DNA from: Selenomonadaceae bacterium
GTDB lineage: Bacteria > Bacillota > Negativicutes > Selenomonadales > Selenomonadaceae
DNA: 64,000 nucleotides
Assembly: GCA_017614505.1 (NCBI GenBank)
Contig: JAGABT010000017.1
Span: 62,001-126,000, forward strand
Reading direction: 5' to 3'
Every line of letters starts with the position of its first letter. The first letter of the stretch is position 1. A program made the translations under genes and the position numbers. The notes beneath the pieces were generated by a model. It had not been told where the DNA came from, searched no databases, and saw nothing but the letters and a program-made list of their open reading frames with translations. Shown here piece by piece: positions 33,147 through 42,367 of the stretch.

Positions 33147-33416
33147 TTGGCGTACAAAACGTTCGTTTTTTTTAACTGCGACGCCGACAAATCCGAAGCG
33201 TCGATGAATATTTTCTACAACAACGCCCTTTACGGAAATTCACTGGTTTCGCGCGGTAACCTTTTGAATAAAGTCATGGCGGAGCTCGACGCCGGTCGCA
33301 TAAAAATCGCTGACGCGGATATTAAAAAGGTTCAGTCGCTGATTATCAAGGGCGATCCTGTCGCGGCGAGCGAGTTCATGCAGTACGGCGCTATCAGGGA
33401 ATTTGAAATTCAATGA
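33147..33416 (+). CDS. Conserved-looking small protein of unknown function
   Basis: 89 residues starting MAYKTFVFFNCDADKSEASM. I do not recognise it. It is a soluble alpha/beta-looking protein with one Cys and a C-terminal helix pair (KIADADIKKVQSLIIKGD). AGAAGGTGA lies before TTG 33147, the preferred start over GTG 33138. It is the first gene after a good promoter and ends about 28 bases before alaS, so it is probably cotranscribed with alaS. Confidence 0.7.
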   Translation: MAYKTFVFFNCDADKSEASMNIFYNNALYGNSLVSRGNLLNKVMAELDAGRIKIADADIKKVQSLIIKGDPVAASEFMQYGAIREFEIQ

Positions 33417-33444
33417 CGCGAAATTTTTTTGGAGGCTTGATAAA

Positions 33445-36072
33445 TTGAAAAAAATGACGGGAAATGAACTGCGCACGGCGTGGGTGAAATTCTTCGAGAG
33501 CAAGGGACATCTGCACCTGCCGAGCGCGTCGCTGATACCGAAAGACGACCCGACGCTTTTAATGATTGGCGCGGGCATGGCGCCGTTCAAAGCATTTTTC
33601 ACGGGCAAGGTTACGCCGCCGCGCCGCCGCGTGGTAACGTCTCAGCGCTGCGTCCGTACCGGCGATATTGAAAACGTCGGCAGAACCGCGCGCCATCACA
33701 CTTATTTTGAAATGCTGGGGAATTTTTCTTTCGGCGACTATTTCAAGGCGGAGGCAATTCCGTGGGCGTGGGAATTTTTAACCGAAGTTTGCGGACTGCC
33801 GCGCGAAAAGCTCTGGGTCTCGATTTATCCGAAGGACGACGAGGCTGAGCAGATTTGGAAACAGCAGCCTGGCTTGAATCCTGCGCATATCGTCCGGCTG
33901 GAAGATAATTTCTGGGAAATTGGCACCGGCGGTCCGTGCGGTCCCGATTCGGAAATTTACATCGACCTCGGCGAAGAGCGCGGCTGCGGCAAAGATACCT
34001 GCGCGCCTGGCTGTGACTGCGACCGCTATCTTGAAATCTGGAATCTGGTTTTCACGCAGTATAACAAAACGGCAGAGGGCAAGTATGAGCCGCTCGAACA
34101 CAAAAATATCGATACCGGCTGCGGACTCGAACGCCTCGCGTCCGTCCTGCAGAACAAGCGCACGAATTTTGAAACCGACCTGCTGTTCCCGATTATCGAG
34201 TACGTTGAAACCTGCTGCGGCTTGAAGTACGGCGCCGACGCGAAAAAGGACATTTCGTTCAAGGTTATCGCCGACCACGCGCGCTCGATGACGATTATGA
34301 TTATGGACGGGATTTTACCTTCCAACGAGGGGCGCGGCTACGTTCTTCGCAGGATTTTGCGCCGCGCGATTCGTCATGGCAGAATGCTCGGCATTAAAGA
34401 CGCGTTCCTGGAAGGCGCGGTTGAGGCTGTCTGCAAAATTTATTCCGGCGTCGACGACTTTGAGGAGCTTACCGAAAAAGCCAGCTATATCAAAAAAGTT
34501 ATCCGCCTTGAGGAAGACAGATTCGCCGCCACGCTCGCGCAGGGTATGGAACTGCTCACGCGCGAAATTGACGCCGCTAAAAATTCCGGCAAGACCGAAC
34601 TGGCTGGCGACTTCATTTTCCGCCTGTATGACACTTTCGGTTTCCCGTTCGAGCTTACCGAGGAAATTCTGCAGGAAAATTCTCTGACGCCCGATAAAAA
34701 AGGTTTCGACGCCGCAATGGAAAATCAGCGCCAGCGCGCCCGCGCCGCTCGTGCCGCTAACGAATGGGCGGCTATTCCCGATTTATCCGCAGTCGACACG
34801 AAGAATATCAAAGTCGACGAAACTGCCGCCAGCGCAAAAGTCGTTGCCATGTGGAAGCGCGGCGAGCTTGTCGAGGAAATTCACGACGGCGATGAAGTTG
34901 GAATTATTCTTGAGCGGACGCCGTTTTATGCTGAAGGCGGCGGGCAGATTGGTGACGCTGGCGAGTTCCTCAGCGAGTTCGGCAAAATCCGCGTCGACAA
35001 CGCCAAGAAACTGCCCGACGGCACGGTTTACCATGAAGCCTACGTCGAGGAAGGGCAGCTCAAAATCGGCGAGACCGTCAAAATTCTCGTCGACCGCGAT
35101 AAAAAACTTTCTTCCGCGCGAAACCATACCGCCACGCATTTACTTCAGGCGGCGCTCAGAAAAATTGTCGGCGAGCAGGTTCATCAGGCTGGTTCACTCG
35201 TCACGCCGGAACGTCTGCGTTTTGACTTTTCCAACTTCGAGCCGGTAACCGCCCAGCAGCTTGCCGCCGTTGAGGAACTTGTCAACGAGGAAATTCTCAA
35301 GGCGACGGACGTTGACATTCAGCAGATGAGCATTGACGACGCTAAGAAACTCGGCGCAATGGCACTGTTCGGCGAAAAGTACGGCGATATTGTCCGCGTT
35401 GTCAGCGTCCCTGGTTTCAGCTGTGAACTTTGCGGCGGCTCGCACGTCAAAAATGTCGGGCAGATTGGCAGATTCAAAATCGTCAGCGAAGGCGGCGTAG
35501 CGGCGGGCGTGCGGCGCATTGAGGCTATCACCGGTCGCGCGGCGCTTAAAGACGCCAACCGGCAGGCTGAGCTTTTAAATTCCGCGTCCGCAATGCTGAA
35601 GGTTCGCGCTGAAGATTTGCCCGCGCAGCTTGAAAAAATTCTCGCCGAAGATAAAGCCATGAAAAAGCAGCTCGACGAAGTTCACGCCCTGCAGGAAAGA
35701 GCCGAGGCGCAGAAACTTTTGATGGGCGCTATGGAAATTGGCGCGCTGAAATATCTTTCCGGCATGGCGCAGGCTAAGGATATGGACGAGCTCCGCGAAA
35801 TTGCCGACTTTCTGCTTGACAAAATCGATACCGGTGTGCTGACGCTGGCGGCGGTCAATGACGGCAAGGTTAATCTGGTCGTCAAGGCTGACAAAAAAGC
35901 CGTCGCGCTGGGCGTACACGCTGGCAGAATCGTCAAGGAAATTTCAAAGCTGATTGGCGGAGGCGGCGGCGGGCGTCCAGATATGGCGCAGGCTGGCGGC
36001 AAAAATCCCGACGGTCTGACCAAAATGTTTGAAGCCGCTGAAAAACTCGTTCGCCAAATCGCTGATAAATAA
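33445..36072 (+). CDS. alaS: Alanyl-tRNA synthetase
   Basis: 875 residues, full length. Class II motifs are seen at FFESKGH ... NPTLL-type region (DDPTLLMIGAGMAPFK), RHHTYFEMLGNFSFGDYFK and GGPCGPDSE; the editing domain has HTATHLLQAALR with CELCGGSHVKNVGQIG as zinc ligands; the C-terminal GGGGGGRPDMAQAGG is typical. It charges tRNA-Ala and clears Ser/Gly mischarging. GGAGG at 33431-33435 is 9 bases before TTG 33445, preferred over ATG 33454. Codon preference drifts from GCG-rich to GCC-rich along the gene. Confidence 0.97.
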   Translation: MKKMTGNELRTAWVKFFESKGHLHLPSASLIPKDDPTLLMIGAGMAPFKAFFTGKVTPPRRRVVTSQRCVRTGDIENVGRTARHHTYFEMLGNFSFGDYFKAEAIPWAWEFLTEVCGLPREKLWVSIYPKDDEAEQIWKQQPGLNPAHIVRLEDNFWEIGTGGPCGPDSEIYIDLGEERGCGKDTCAPGCDCDRYLEIWNLVFTQYNKTAEGKYEPLEHKNIDTGCGLERLASVLQNKRTNFETDLLFPIIEYVETCCGLKYGADAKKDISFKVIADHARSMTIMIMDGILPSNEGRGYVLRRILRRAIRHGRMLGIKDAFLEGAVEAVCKIYSGVDDFEELTEKASYIKKVIRLEEDRFAATLAQGMELLTREIDAAKNSGKTELAGDFIFRLYDTFGFPFELTEEILQENSLTPDKKGFDAAMENQRQRARAARAANEWAAIPDLSAVDTKNIKVDETAASAKVVAMWKRGELVEEIHDGDEVGIILERTPFYAEGGGQIGDAGEFLSEFGKIRVDNAKKLPDGTVYHEAYVEEGQLKIGETVKILVDRDKKLSSARNHTATHLLQAALRKIVGEQVHQAGSLVTPERLRFDFSNFEPVTAQQLAAVEELVNEEILKATDVDIQQMSIDDAKKLGAMALFGEKYGDIVRVVSVPGFSCELCGGSHVKNVGQIGRFKIVSEGGVAAGVRRIEAITGRAALKDANRQAELLNSASAMLKVRAEDLPAQLEKILAEDKAMKKQLDEVHALQERAEAQKLLMGAMEIGALKYLSGMAQAKDMDELREIADFLLDKIDTGVLTLAAVNDGKVNLVVKADKKAVALGVHAGRIVKEISKLIGGGGGGRPDMAQAGGKNPDGLTKMFEAAEKLVRQIADK

Positions 36073-36087
36073 TTTGGAGGGATTTCA

Positions 36088-36663
36088 ATGTTCAAATCAA
36101 TGGTCGACGCTGCCGCGAAAAAAGCCGGCGCCGTTGCTGAAAAACTCGATAACGCCGTAGACAGCGCGAAGGAAAAAATTGCCGACGCTAAGGAAGCCGT
36201 CGCTGAAAAAGTCGAAGACGCGAAGGAAGCCGTCGAAGAAAAAGTTGACGACGCTAAGGAACGCGTTGCCGCCGCGAAACAGGATTTGGTCGACAGAAAA
36301 AATGAACTCAAAGAGACCGTCGAGGAAAAAGTTGACGACGCCAAAGAGCGCGTTGCCGCCGCGAAAAAAGACCTCGCTGACGCTAGGGACGAGCTTAAGG
36401 AAAAAGTCGAAGACGCTAAGGAAGCCGTCGAAGAAAAGGTTGACGACGCCAAAGAGCGCGTTGCCGCCGCCAAAGATGACCTTTCCCACGCCAAAGAGAC
36501 CGTCGCCGAAACCAAAAAATCCGTCAAGGAAGCCGTCGCCGAGAAGGTTGACGACGCTAAGGAAAAAATTTCCGACGCTAAATTCGCCGCCGAAATGAAG
36601 GTCAAGGGCGCGATTCGCGACAACCTCAAGGAAACCACCGAGCAGATTAAAAAGAACAGCTAA
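36088..36663 (+). CDS. LEA/apolipoprotein-like helical repeat protein
   Basis: 191 residues made almost entirely of 11-residue amphipathic repeats such as EKVDDAKERVAA and EDAKEAVEE. Composition is Lys, Glu, Asp, Ala and Val with no Cys, Trp or Pro. This is the pattern of group 3 LEA proteins and of long amphipathic helices that lie on membranes; in bacteria such proteins are linked to desiccation or osmotic stress, or to cell-envelope binding. TTGGAGGGATTTCA precedes ATG 36088, only 15 bases after alaS. No signal peptide. Confidence 0.75.
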   Translation: MFKSMVDAAAKKAGAVAEKLDNAVDSAKEKIADAKEAVAEKVEDAKEAVEEKVDDAKERVAAAKQDLVDRKNELKETVEEKVDDAKERVAAAKKDLADARDELKEKVEDAKEAVEEKVDDAKERVAAAKDDLSHAKETVAETKKSVKEAVAEKVDDAKEKISDAKFAAEMKVKGAIRDNLKETTEQIKKNS

Positions 36664-36706
36664 ACTTTGCGCGCGGTTAAAAATTATTACAATTTGATTA
36701 TAATTA

Positions 36707-36735
36707 TTGACTATTTTCTCGCTGCCCTGTATTAT
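36707..36735 (+). promoter_or_regulatory. Promoter of ABC exporter
   Basis: TTGACT (36707-36712) and TATTAT (36730-36735) with 17-bp spacing. The -10 lies inside the loop of the terminator at 36725-36754. Confidence 0.75.
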
Positions 36736-36754
36736 TATGCAGGGTATTTTTTTT
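36725..36754 (+). terminator. Terminator overlapping the exporter promoter
   Basis: CCCTG(TA) at 36725-36731 pairs with (TG)CAGGG at 36738-36744, followed by TATTTTTTTT. It ends the alaS/LEA transcript. Confidence 0.7.
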
Positions 36755-36779
36755 GTGAAAATTTATGGAGGGACGTGGA

Positions 36780-38513
36780 ATGCTCAAGAATCAGTTAAAA
36801 TTTTTCGCGGAGAGCTACGCCGCACACAAAAAAATCGTAGCATTTGTAATTTTCGGCTCGCTGGCAGGCGCGGGGCTGGGACTTCTGGCGCCGATGCTGA
36901 TTCGCCACATCATGGACGAACTGCTCCCGCGCGGAATTTCCTCGGAAATGGCGCTGCTGGCGGGCGGCTTGCTGATGATTTACGCGGCGAGCTACTTTCT
37001 GAACTATGAAGTTGAACGGCTCGGGCGCGGAATGGGCGCGCGGATTGAATTTGACATGCGCGAAAAACTTTTCCGGCACCTGCTGCGCATGGGCTATTCA
37101 TTCTACGATAACGCGCAGAGCGGGCAGTTACTTTCGCGGCTCGTCAACGACATATCCGAAGTCGGGAATTTAATGTTCGCAGTCCCGCACCTGTTCGTTA
37201 CGTGCTCAATCACAATGCTCGGCTCGGTCGCGCTGCTTTTCTACCTGAACTGGCAGCTGGCGCTAATCGTGACGGCGCTGCTTTTCGTCAAGACGTGGCA
37301 GACGTTTAAACTCAACCGTGACATGAAGCAGATGTTCATGAAGGCGCGCGAAAATACCGGCGATTTGAGCGGGCAAATTTCTGAAAGCCTGCAGGGTATC
37401 CGCCTCGTGAAAATTTTCAGCAGTGAGGAACGTGAACTCGCTAAAATGACGCGCGCCGGTGAAAATCTTCTGCGCGTGCAGGAAAAATCTTTCAGCACCG
37501 TCGGCAGGCTCCATGGCGGTATGGATTTTTTCTCCAACCTGATGAATCTGGTGATAACGGTACTGGGCGGCGCGCTGATAAGCCTGGGATTAATGTCAAT
37601 CAGCGATTTAGTGGCGTTCCTGCTTTACATGGCGCTTTGCATGCGTCCAGTTTTCCAGCTGATGATGCTGACGGAAGTATATCAGCGCGGAATGGCGGGC
37701 GTGCACCGCTACCGCGAACTCATGGAAATGCCGGAGTCCAGCGAAATTTCTGCGGAGCGCGTGGCGAAACTTGAAGCAGGCGTCGAACCGCAGGCGATAG
37801 AATTTTCGCACGTCGACTTTGCCTACGAGAACACGCCGCCGATTTTCAGCGACTTCAACCTGAGCATAGCGGCGGGCGAGCACATTGGCATTGTCGGAAT
37901 GACGGGCGGCGGCAAAACCACGCTCTGCGAACTTTTGTTGGGAATGTACGACCTCAGCGGCGGCAAAATTTCTATCAACGGGCGCGATATTAAAACGCTC
38001 AAGACCGAAAGTCTGCGGCAGGAAGTCGGCATGATTCAGCAGGATATCTTCCTGTTTTCCGCCAGCGTCAAAGATAACATTGCCTACGGGCGCCCCGACG
38101 CTACGGACGAAGAAATTATCGAGGCGGCGAAACTTGCTGAGGCTCACGAATTTATCAGCGCGCTGCCGAACGGCTACGATACCTTCATTGGCGAACGCGG
38201 CGTGAAACTTTCCGGCGGACAGAAACAGCGCCTCGCCATCGCCAGAATGTTCCTGCGCAATCCGAAGATTTTGATTCTGGACGAAGCTACCAGCGCGCTC
38301 GACAACGAAACCGAACGCCAGATTCAGCGGGCTATGCAGAAACTTTCTGAGAATCGCACGACGATAACCGTCGCTCACAGACTGGCTACCGTCAGAAATT
38401 CCAGCCGCATTCTGGTGCTTGAACACGGCAGTATTACCGAGGAAGGCACGCACGAAAATCTGATAGCCAGACGCGGCGTTTACTACAGACTTTCCCAGAA
38501 TCTTGCCGCGTAA
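36780..38513 (+). CDS. ABC exporter (MsbA/BmrA-like half transporter)
   Basis: 577 residues, one membrane domain plus one ATPase domain. Membrane part has six helices, for example [19 protein letters not shown] and [19 protein letters not shown]. ATPase motifs are Walker [10 protein letters not shown], signature [10 protein letters not shown], Walker [13 protein letters not shown] and switch His AHRLATV. Homodimers export lipids, drugs or peptides; substrate unknown. GGAGGG at 36767-36772 makes ATG 36780 the start. No C39 peptidase domain is fused, so it is not an obvious processor of the double-glycine leaders. Confidence 0.92.
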   Translation: MLKNQLKFFAESYAAHKKIVAFVIFGSLAGAGLGLLAPMLIRHIMDELLPRGISSEMALLAGGLLMIYAASYFLNYEVERLGRGMGARIEFDMREKLFRHLLRMGYSFYDNAQSGQLLSRLVNDISEVGNLMFAVPHLFVTCSITMLGSVALLFYLNWQLALIVTALLFVKTWQTFKLNRDMKQMFMKARENTGDLSGQISESLQGIRLVKIFSSEERELAKMTRAGENLLRVQEKSFSTVGRLHGGMDFFSNLMNLVITVLGGALISLGLMSISDLVAFLLYMALCMRPVFQLMMLTEVYQRGMAGVHRYRELMEMPESSEISAERVAKLEAGVEPQAIEFSHVDFAYENTPPIFSDFNLSIAAGEHIGIVGMTGGGKTTLCELLLGMYDLSGGKISINGRDIKTLKTESLRQEVGMIQQDIFLFSASVKDNIAYGRPDATDEEIIEAAKLAEAHEFISALPNGYDTFIGERGVKLSGGQKQRLAIARMFLRNPKILILDEATSALDNETERQIQRAMQKLSENRTTITVAHRLATVRNSSRILVLEHGSITEEGTHENLIARRGVYYRLSQNLAA

Positions 38514-38530
38514 AAATATTCCGCGCGACG

Positions 38531-38559
38531 TTGACAAATCCGGCGAAAAATCGTACAGT
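38531..38559 (+). promoter_or_regulatory. Promoter of glyA
   Basis: Perfect TTGACA (38531-38536) and TACAGT (38554-38559) with 17-bp spacing, shortly before glyA. Confidence 0.75.
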
Positions 38560-38577
38560 AACTGCGGAGGTGCAAAC

Positions 38578-39819
38578 ATGAATCTTAATGAAGGTCTTAC
38601 CAAAGACAAACTCATCTACGACGCGGTGCAGGCTGAACTCAATCGCCAGCGCAACGGTCTCGAAATGATAGCGTCTGAAAATATCGTCAGCAAGGCGGTT
38701 ATGGAAGCACAGGGAAGTATATTCACTTTGAAATATTGCGAAGGATATCCATGCCGTCGTTATTATGGTGGATGTTCCAATGCTGACATCGTAGAGCAAG
38801 CGGCAATCGACCGCGTTAAGGAACTTTTCGGCGCGAACTTCGCCAACGTCCAGAGTCACAGCGGCGCGCAGGCAAATCAGGCGGCATTTCTGGCGCTGAT
38901 AAATATTGGCGATGTCGTACTTAGCATGAATCTTTCGCACGGCGGACACTTGAGCCATGGCTCCCCAGTTAATGTGAGCGGCAAATATTATAAAATTGTT
39001 CCCTACGGCGTAAGCGAAAAGACCGAAACGATTGACTACGACGAACTTGAAAAACTCGCGGTCGAATCTCAGCCGAAACTTATAATCGCGGGCGCTTCAG
39101 CCTACAGCCGCATTCTGGACTTTGAGCGTTTCGCGGCAATCGCTAAAAAAGTCGGCGCGTTCCTTATGGTCGACATGGCGCATATCGCCGGACTCATTGC
39201 GGGCGGCGCGCACCCTTCGCCAATTCCCTACGCCGATGTGGTAACTTCCACGACGCACAAATCTTTACGCGGACCGCGCGGCGGCTTTATCCTCTGGAAC
39301 GACGAAAATCTTACCAAAAAAATGAACAGCGCAGTTTTCCCCTGCCTTCAAGGCGGAAATTTGATGCACGTTATTGCGGCAAAAGCCGTTGCCTTCGGCG
39401 AAGCGCTCCAGCCCGAATTTAAAGACTACGCCGCGCAAATCGTTAAGAACGCCAAAACGCTCGCTGGCAAACTTGCGGCGGACGGATTCAGAATCGTTTC
39501 CGGCGGCACCGACAACCACCTTATGCTCGTCGACCTGACCAGCAAGAATATCACCGGCAAGGAAGCGCAGGCGCTCCTCGAAGACGTGAACATCACCGTC
39601 AACAAAAATACAATTCCTTTCGAGAAACTCAGCCCGTTCGTGACCAGCGGCATTCGCATTGGCACGCCCGCCCTTACCACGCGCGGCTTTGTCGAAGCCG
39701 ATATGCTTGAAGTCGCCGATATTATTTCGCTCGTGCTGAATAATCCGCAGGACGACGCTAAAAAATCTGAAGCCCGCGACAGAGTTGCCGCGCTTTGCAG
39801 AAAATACCCGCTCTACTGA
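38578..39819 (+). CDS. glyA: Serine hydroxymethyltransferase
   Basis: 413 residues, standard length. Visible are [62 protein letters not shown] and the PLP lysine in [14 protein letters not shown]. It interconverts serine and glycine with tetrahydrofolate. ATG 38578 follows GCGGAGGTGCAAAC; the upstream in-frame extension covers the promoter. Confidence 0.97.
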   Translation: MNLNEGLTKDKLIYDAVQAELNRQRNGLEMIASENIVSKAVMEAQGSIFTLKYCEGYPCRRYYGGCSNADIVEQAAIDRVKELFGANFANVQSHSGAQANQAAFLALINIGDVVLSMNLSHGGHLSHGSPVNVSGKYYKIVPYGVSEKTETIDYDELEKLAVESQPKLIIAGASAYSRILDFERFAAIAKKVGAFLMVDMAHIAGLIAGGAHPSPIPYADVVTSTTHKSLRGPRGGFILWNDENLTKKMNSAVFPCLQGGNLMHVIAAKAVAFGEALQPEFKDYAAQIVKNAKTLAGKLAADGFRIVSGGTDNHLMLVDLTSKNITGKEAQALLEDVNITVNKNTIPFEKLSPFVTSGIRIGTPALTTRGFVEADMLEVADIISLVLNNPQDDAKKSEARDRVAALCRKYPLY

Positions 39820-39835
39820 TAACATTTCGACAAAT

Positions 39836-39878
39836 AAAAAAATCAGCGGCAGGCTCAAACGAGCTTGTCGCTTTTCTT
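39836..39878. terminator. Bidirectional terminator between glyA and the aminotransferase
   Basis: AGCGGCAGGCTC (39845-39856) pairs with GAGCTTGTCGCT (39861-39872) with two G-U wobbles; A run on the left and TTTTCTT on the right allow both directions. Confidence 0.8.
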
Positions 39879-39895
39879 GTTGTATCGTTCGGAAT

Positions 39896-41140
39896 TTATC
39901 TAACGGCGTCCATTGCGGCTTTAATTTTTTCAGCGACGCCGGACATTTTCTGCGTAGGAGTTGAGCAGGCGGCGACGCGAATACCGAGCTTGAGCGGTAC
40001 GGCGAAAATCAAATCTTCGTGGAGTTTCTCGCAAACGTCGAACGCATTTTCCGTCGGCACAGCGATAAAAAATCCGCCCTTGTATGGGACAATCTGCAGG
40101 CCGCATTCCGCCGCCTCGCTGACGAAAATTTCAGCGCGGCGGTTGACCATTTCTCTAAGATTTTTCTGCTCCTCCGCCAGCTCTGCGCGAAGCGTTTTAT
40201 TCTTATTGATTTTGGTGAACAGCACCTGCGCGCCGTGATTTATGTTCGACCACGTAGCGCGGCTGGAATATTTGCACGTCTGCTCGAACTCGGCGATAAC
40301 GTCATGATTCGTCGAGAAAGCCGCCAGCGCGCCGGTTCTCTGCCCGTAGAAAGTGTAGCTCTTCGACATGCTGTAGGCAATCAGCAGCAGAACATTTTCC
40401 GGCAGATGCGCGAACTTGTTCATGAAGCCCCATGCTTTTTCCCTGTCGCCGGCGAAGTCAATGTACGCAACGTCGACCAGCAGCGTGATTTTACTTCCCT
40501 GCGCCGCGTTAATGCGAATCACGTTCAGAACTTTCTCCCATTCGTCGTCGCTCAGCGCGTAGCCGGTGGGATTGTGCGCCGGCGTGTTCAAAATTATCAG
40601 CAGGGAATTTTGCCCCTCAAGAATTTCTTCAACCTTATCGGAAAAAGCGCTGATGTTGAAATTTTTGTACTCGGCGTCGAACAGCCTGAACGTCTCCAGT
40701 TTCTTGCCGGTCTCGTTGCAGATAATGCCGTAAGTCCCCCAGTGCCAGTCCGAAGTCAGCACTCTGTCGCCGCGCTCGGCGTAATTGGCAACGGCGTGAT
40801 GAACGGCGCCGGTTCCGCCCGAAGTCGCTACCGAACTGAAGTAGCCTTCAAATCTCGTGCCGCCGAAAATCTGCCGGTAAATGTAGTCCAAAAAATCTGC
40901 GCGACCAGAAATTGGCGCGTAGGCTGTGAACTCCGCCATCTGCATTTCGCGGAAAACTTTTTCTACCGTCGGCAGTACTACCAAATTCCCCGCGTCGTCC
41001 AGCAGCGTGCCTATCGTCGCGTTCGTGACTTTCTCGACGCCAAATTCCTTTATCGCCGCCTGACACGCCTGCCCCGCCTCAAATATCGGGTCGACTAATT
41101 TTCTGTTGACTGCGTGCGCCGCCGCCATTGTCATTGTCAT
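39896..41140 (-). CDS. Class I pyridoxal-phosphate aminotransferase (aspartate/aromatic type)
   Basis: 414 residues. The substrate and PLP regions are VATSGGTGAVHHAV, SDWHWGTYG, NTPAHNPTGYALSDDEW, LLVDVAYIDFAGD and the PLP lysine in YSMSKSYTFYGQRTGAL; the C-terminal Arg is in GIRVAACS. The set resembles AspC/TyrB-like enzymes. It probably makes aspartate or aromatic amino acids. GGGAGA precedes ATG 41140; three ATG codons follow one another, so the start may shift by 2-4 residues. Confidence 0.9.
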   Translation of the reverse strand: MTMTMAAAHAVNRKLVDPIFEAGQACQAAIKEFGVEKVTNATIGTLLDDAGNLVVLPTVEKVFREMQMAEFTAYAPISGRADFLDYIYRQIFGGTRFEGYFSSVATSGGTGAVHHAVANYAERGDRVLTSDWHWGTYGIICNETGKKLETFRLFDAEYKNFNISAFSDKVEEILEGQNSLLIILNTPAHNPTGYALSDDEWEKVLNVIRINAAQGSKITLLVDVAYIDFAGDREKAWGFMNKFAHLPENVLLLIAYSMSKSYTFYGQRTGALAAFSTNHDVIAEFEQTCKYSSRATWSNINHGAQVLFTKINKNKTLRAELAEEQKNLREMVNRRAEIFVSEAAECGLQIVPYKGGFFIAVPTENAFDVCEKLHEDLIFAVPLKLGIRVAACSTPTQKMSGVAEKIKAAMDAVR

Positions 41141-41243
41141 TTAAATTTTGTCTCCCTTCAATGGAAAAAAATCACCGGCGTCAATTATAACCTTTCGCGC
41201 AGATTTAGCAAAGTTTTTTGCAAATGTATTCAAGAATACAACT

Positions 41244-41275
41244 AAAAAAGCCCCAGCAGCCGTAGCCGCCGAGGC
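41244..41275 (-). terminator. Terminator after protein C
   Basis: Minus strand GCCTCGGCGGC (41275-41265) pairs with GCTGCTGGGGC (41260-41250) with three G-U wobbles around TACG, then TTTTTT. Confidence 0.8.
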
Positions 41276-41298
41276 AGGGTTGAAGGTCGATAGAGTTA

Positions 41299-41628
41299 TC
41301 AGGTTGTGAATTTTTGCTGCTTCCTGTTGTAATAAAGCTCGTTAATAACCGCCCATGCGCCATCATGACCGACGTTAGGATCGATGTCGGCGTGTTTGTC
41401 CTGGAGAACGTAGCGGTTGTGATGCCATTTGTCCGTTTCAACGTCGATTCCGTAAAGGGCGAATGCTCTTTTAAGGAGGTCGGCGTCGTCGCTTTTCGCG
41501 GAGGCTGGGATTATGCCCATATCCTTAAGAGTGGCGATGTCGCTTGCGATTTCCGCAGCGGTGCCGCCTGCAACCTGTTCGAGCTGTTCGTCTTCGAGAA
41601 TTTCATCTTTTTTAATTTCTTCTGCCAT
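41299..41628 (-). CDS. Double-glycine-leader protein C
   Basis: 109 residues. Leader MAEEIKKDEILED then EQLEQVAGG (22 residues). The mature part begins TAAEIASDIATLKDMGII and contains LLKRAFALYGIDV, NRYVLQ and GAWAVINELYYN, a domain shared with proteins D and G. An earlier in-frame ATG at 41661 is unlikely because the -10 box abuts it and transcription would start inside it. AAAGGAAG precedes 41628. The 5' part and promoter are nearly identical to protein D, showing recent duplication. Function unknown. Confidence 0.75.
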   Translation of the reverse strand: MAEEIKKDEILEDEQLEQVAGGTAAEIASDIATLKDMGIIPASAKSDDADLLKRAFALYGIDVETDKWHHNRYVLQDKHADIDPNVGHDGAWAVINELYYNRKQQKFTT

Positions 41629-41661
41629 TTTTATCAAACTTCCTTTCAAACTTTCTGCCAT

Positions 41662-41690
41662 TTATACGCTGGATTTGGAAAAATATTAAG
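41662..41690 (-). promoter_or_regulatory. GG-family promoter, copy C
   Basis: Minus strand CTTAAT (41690-41685), 17 bp with AAATCCAGC, GTATAA (41667-41662). Confidence 0.75.
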
Positions 41691-41703
41691 CGCCGCTGGG
41701 AAA

Positions 41704-42036
41704 TTAGCTGACGCGATGGTACTCGCCGCGTCTCTGCAGTTCCTCGATAATCCTCAAGGCGCCGTTTACACCGACGTTCTGACCTGCAAATTCGCCGCTC
41801 CTGCAAATGTATTCGTTGTCCTTAAAGCATCCGCCGTGAGTCTTGACCTCAAAGCCGTAAGCGCTAAGCGCTCTTGCCACAAGACCTTCGTCGTGCTTGT
41901 CCGCGAATCGCGAGATGACGCCCAGCTTCTTCAAGCCGTCAATGGTTTGCTCTGTTTGCAGCGCAGTACCGCCAGCAACCTGTTCAAGCTCTTCGTCTTC
42001 GAGAATTTCATCTTTGAGGATTTTTTCTTCTGCCAT
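41704..42036 (-). CDS. Double-glycine-leader protein D
   Basis: 110 residues. Leader MAEEKILKDEILED then EELEQVAGG (23 residues). Mature part TALQTEQTIDGLKKLGVI, then LVARALSAYGFEV, NEYICRSGEF and GALRIIEELQRRG; two Cys. Related over its whole length to protein C, but the mature halves have diverged much more than the leaders, a pattern typical of bacteriocin or immunity-type diversification (inference). Start 42036 chosen for the same promoter reason as protein C. Confidence 0.75.
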   Translation of the reverse strand: MAEEKILKDEILEDEELEQVAGGTALQTEQTIDGLKKLGVISRFADKHDEGLVARALSAYGFEVKTHGGCFKDNEYICRSGEFAGQNVGVNGALRIIEELQRRGEYHRVS

Positions 42037-42069
42037 TTTTATCAAACTTCCTTTCAAACTTTCTGCCAT

Positions 42070-42098
42070 TTATACGCTGGATTTAGAAAAATATTAAG
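42070..42098 (-). promoter_or_regulatory. GG-family promoter, copy D
   Basis: Minus strand CTTAAT (42098-42093), 17 bp with AAATCCAGC, GTATAA (42075-42070). Differs from copy C at one position in the spacer. Confidence 0.75.
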
Positions 42099-42115
42099 TG
42101 CCGGAAAAAATTTTT

Positions 42116-42244
42116 TTAGAAACCGTTGAAAGTTCCGCGCGTGACTTTGAGCGGGTCTGTTACCGTAGCTTTGACTTCGGGGCTAAGCGGCTTGAACAGC
42201 GCCAGAATCTGTTTTATGACGGCGAAAATTTTTTCTGCGGACAT
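42116..42244 (-). CDS. 42-residue microprotein inside the double-glycine island
   Basis: MSAEKIFAVIKQILALFKPL is a short amphipathic or membrane-surface helix, followed by SPEVKATVTDPLKVTRG and TFNGF. It has a strong ribosome binding site (CTGGAGGCGATTGG before ATG 42244) and its own near-consensus promoter (42269-42297), so expression is likely. It has no Gly-Gly leader. Unknown function; it could be an immunity or accessory peptide for its neighbours (inference only). Confidence 0.65.
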   Translation of the reverse strand: MSAEKIFAVIKQILALFKPLSPEVKATVTDPLKVTRGTFNGF

Positions 42245-42268
42245 TCCAATCGCCTCCAGTTTTTATTA

Positions 42269-42297
42269 ATTATACAGCTAAATTTCATAAATGTAAA
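42269..42297 (-). promoter_or_regulatory. Promoter of the 42-residue microprotein
   Basis: Minus strand TTTACA (42297-42292) and perfect TATAAT (42274-42269), 17-bp spacing. A normal housekeeping-type promoter, unlike its neighbours. Confidence 0.8.
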
Positions 42298-42326
42298 GCG
42301 ACGCGCAAAAATTTTTCAGTCCTCAA

Positions 42327-42358
42327 AAAAAAGCGCCGAAGCCGCTGCTCCGACGCCG
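42327..42358 (-). terminator. Terminator after protein E
   Basis: Minus strand GCGTCGGAGC pairs with GCTTCGGCGC (two G-U wobbles) around AGCG, then eight T. Confidence 0.8.
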
Positions 42359-42367
42359 GAAAAATTT

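Noticed and set aside
35682..36638. Ser-rich 318-residue minus-strand frame opposite the LEA-like gene and alaS end
   Set aside because: Its repeats are the reverse complement of the 11-mer repeats; there is no initiation signal.
36780..38513. The ABC exporter as the processing transporter for the double-glycine leaders
   Set aside because: It has no N-terminal C39 peptidase domain and is far from both islands.
41629..41661. Longer N-termini for proteins C and D (extra MAESLKGSLIK)
   Set aside because: The -10 box ends directly before those ATG codons, so mRNA would begin inside them; the next ATG has a ribosome binding site and gives the usual leader length.
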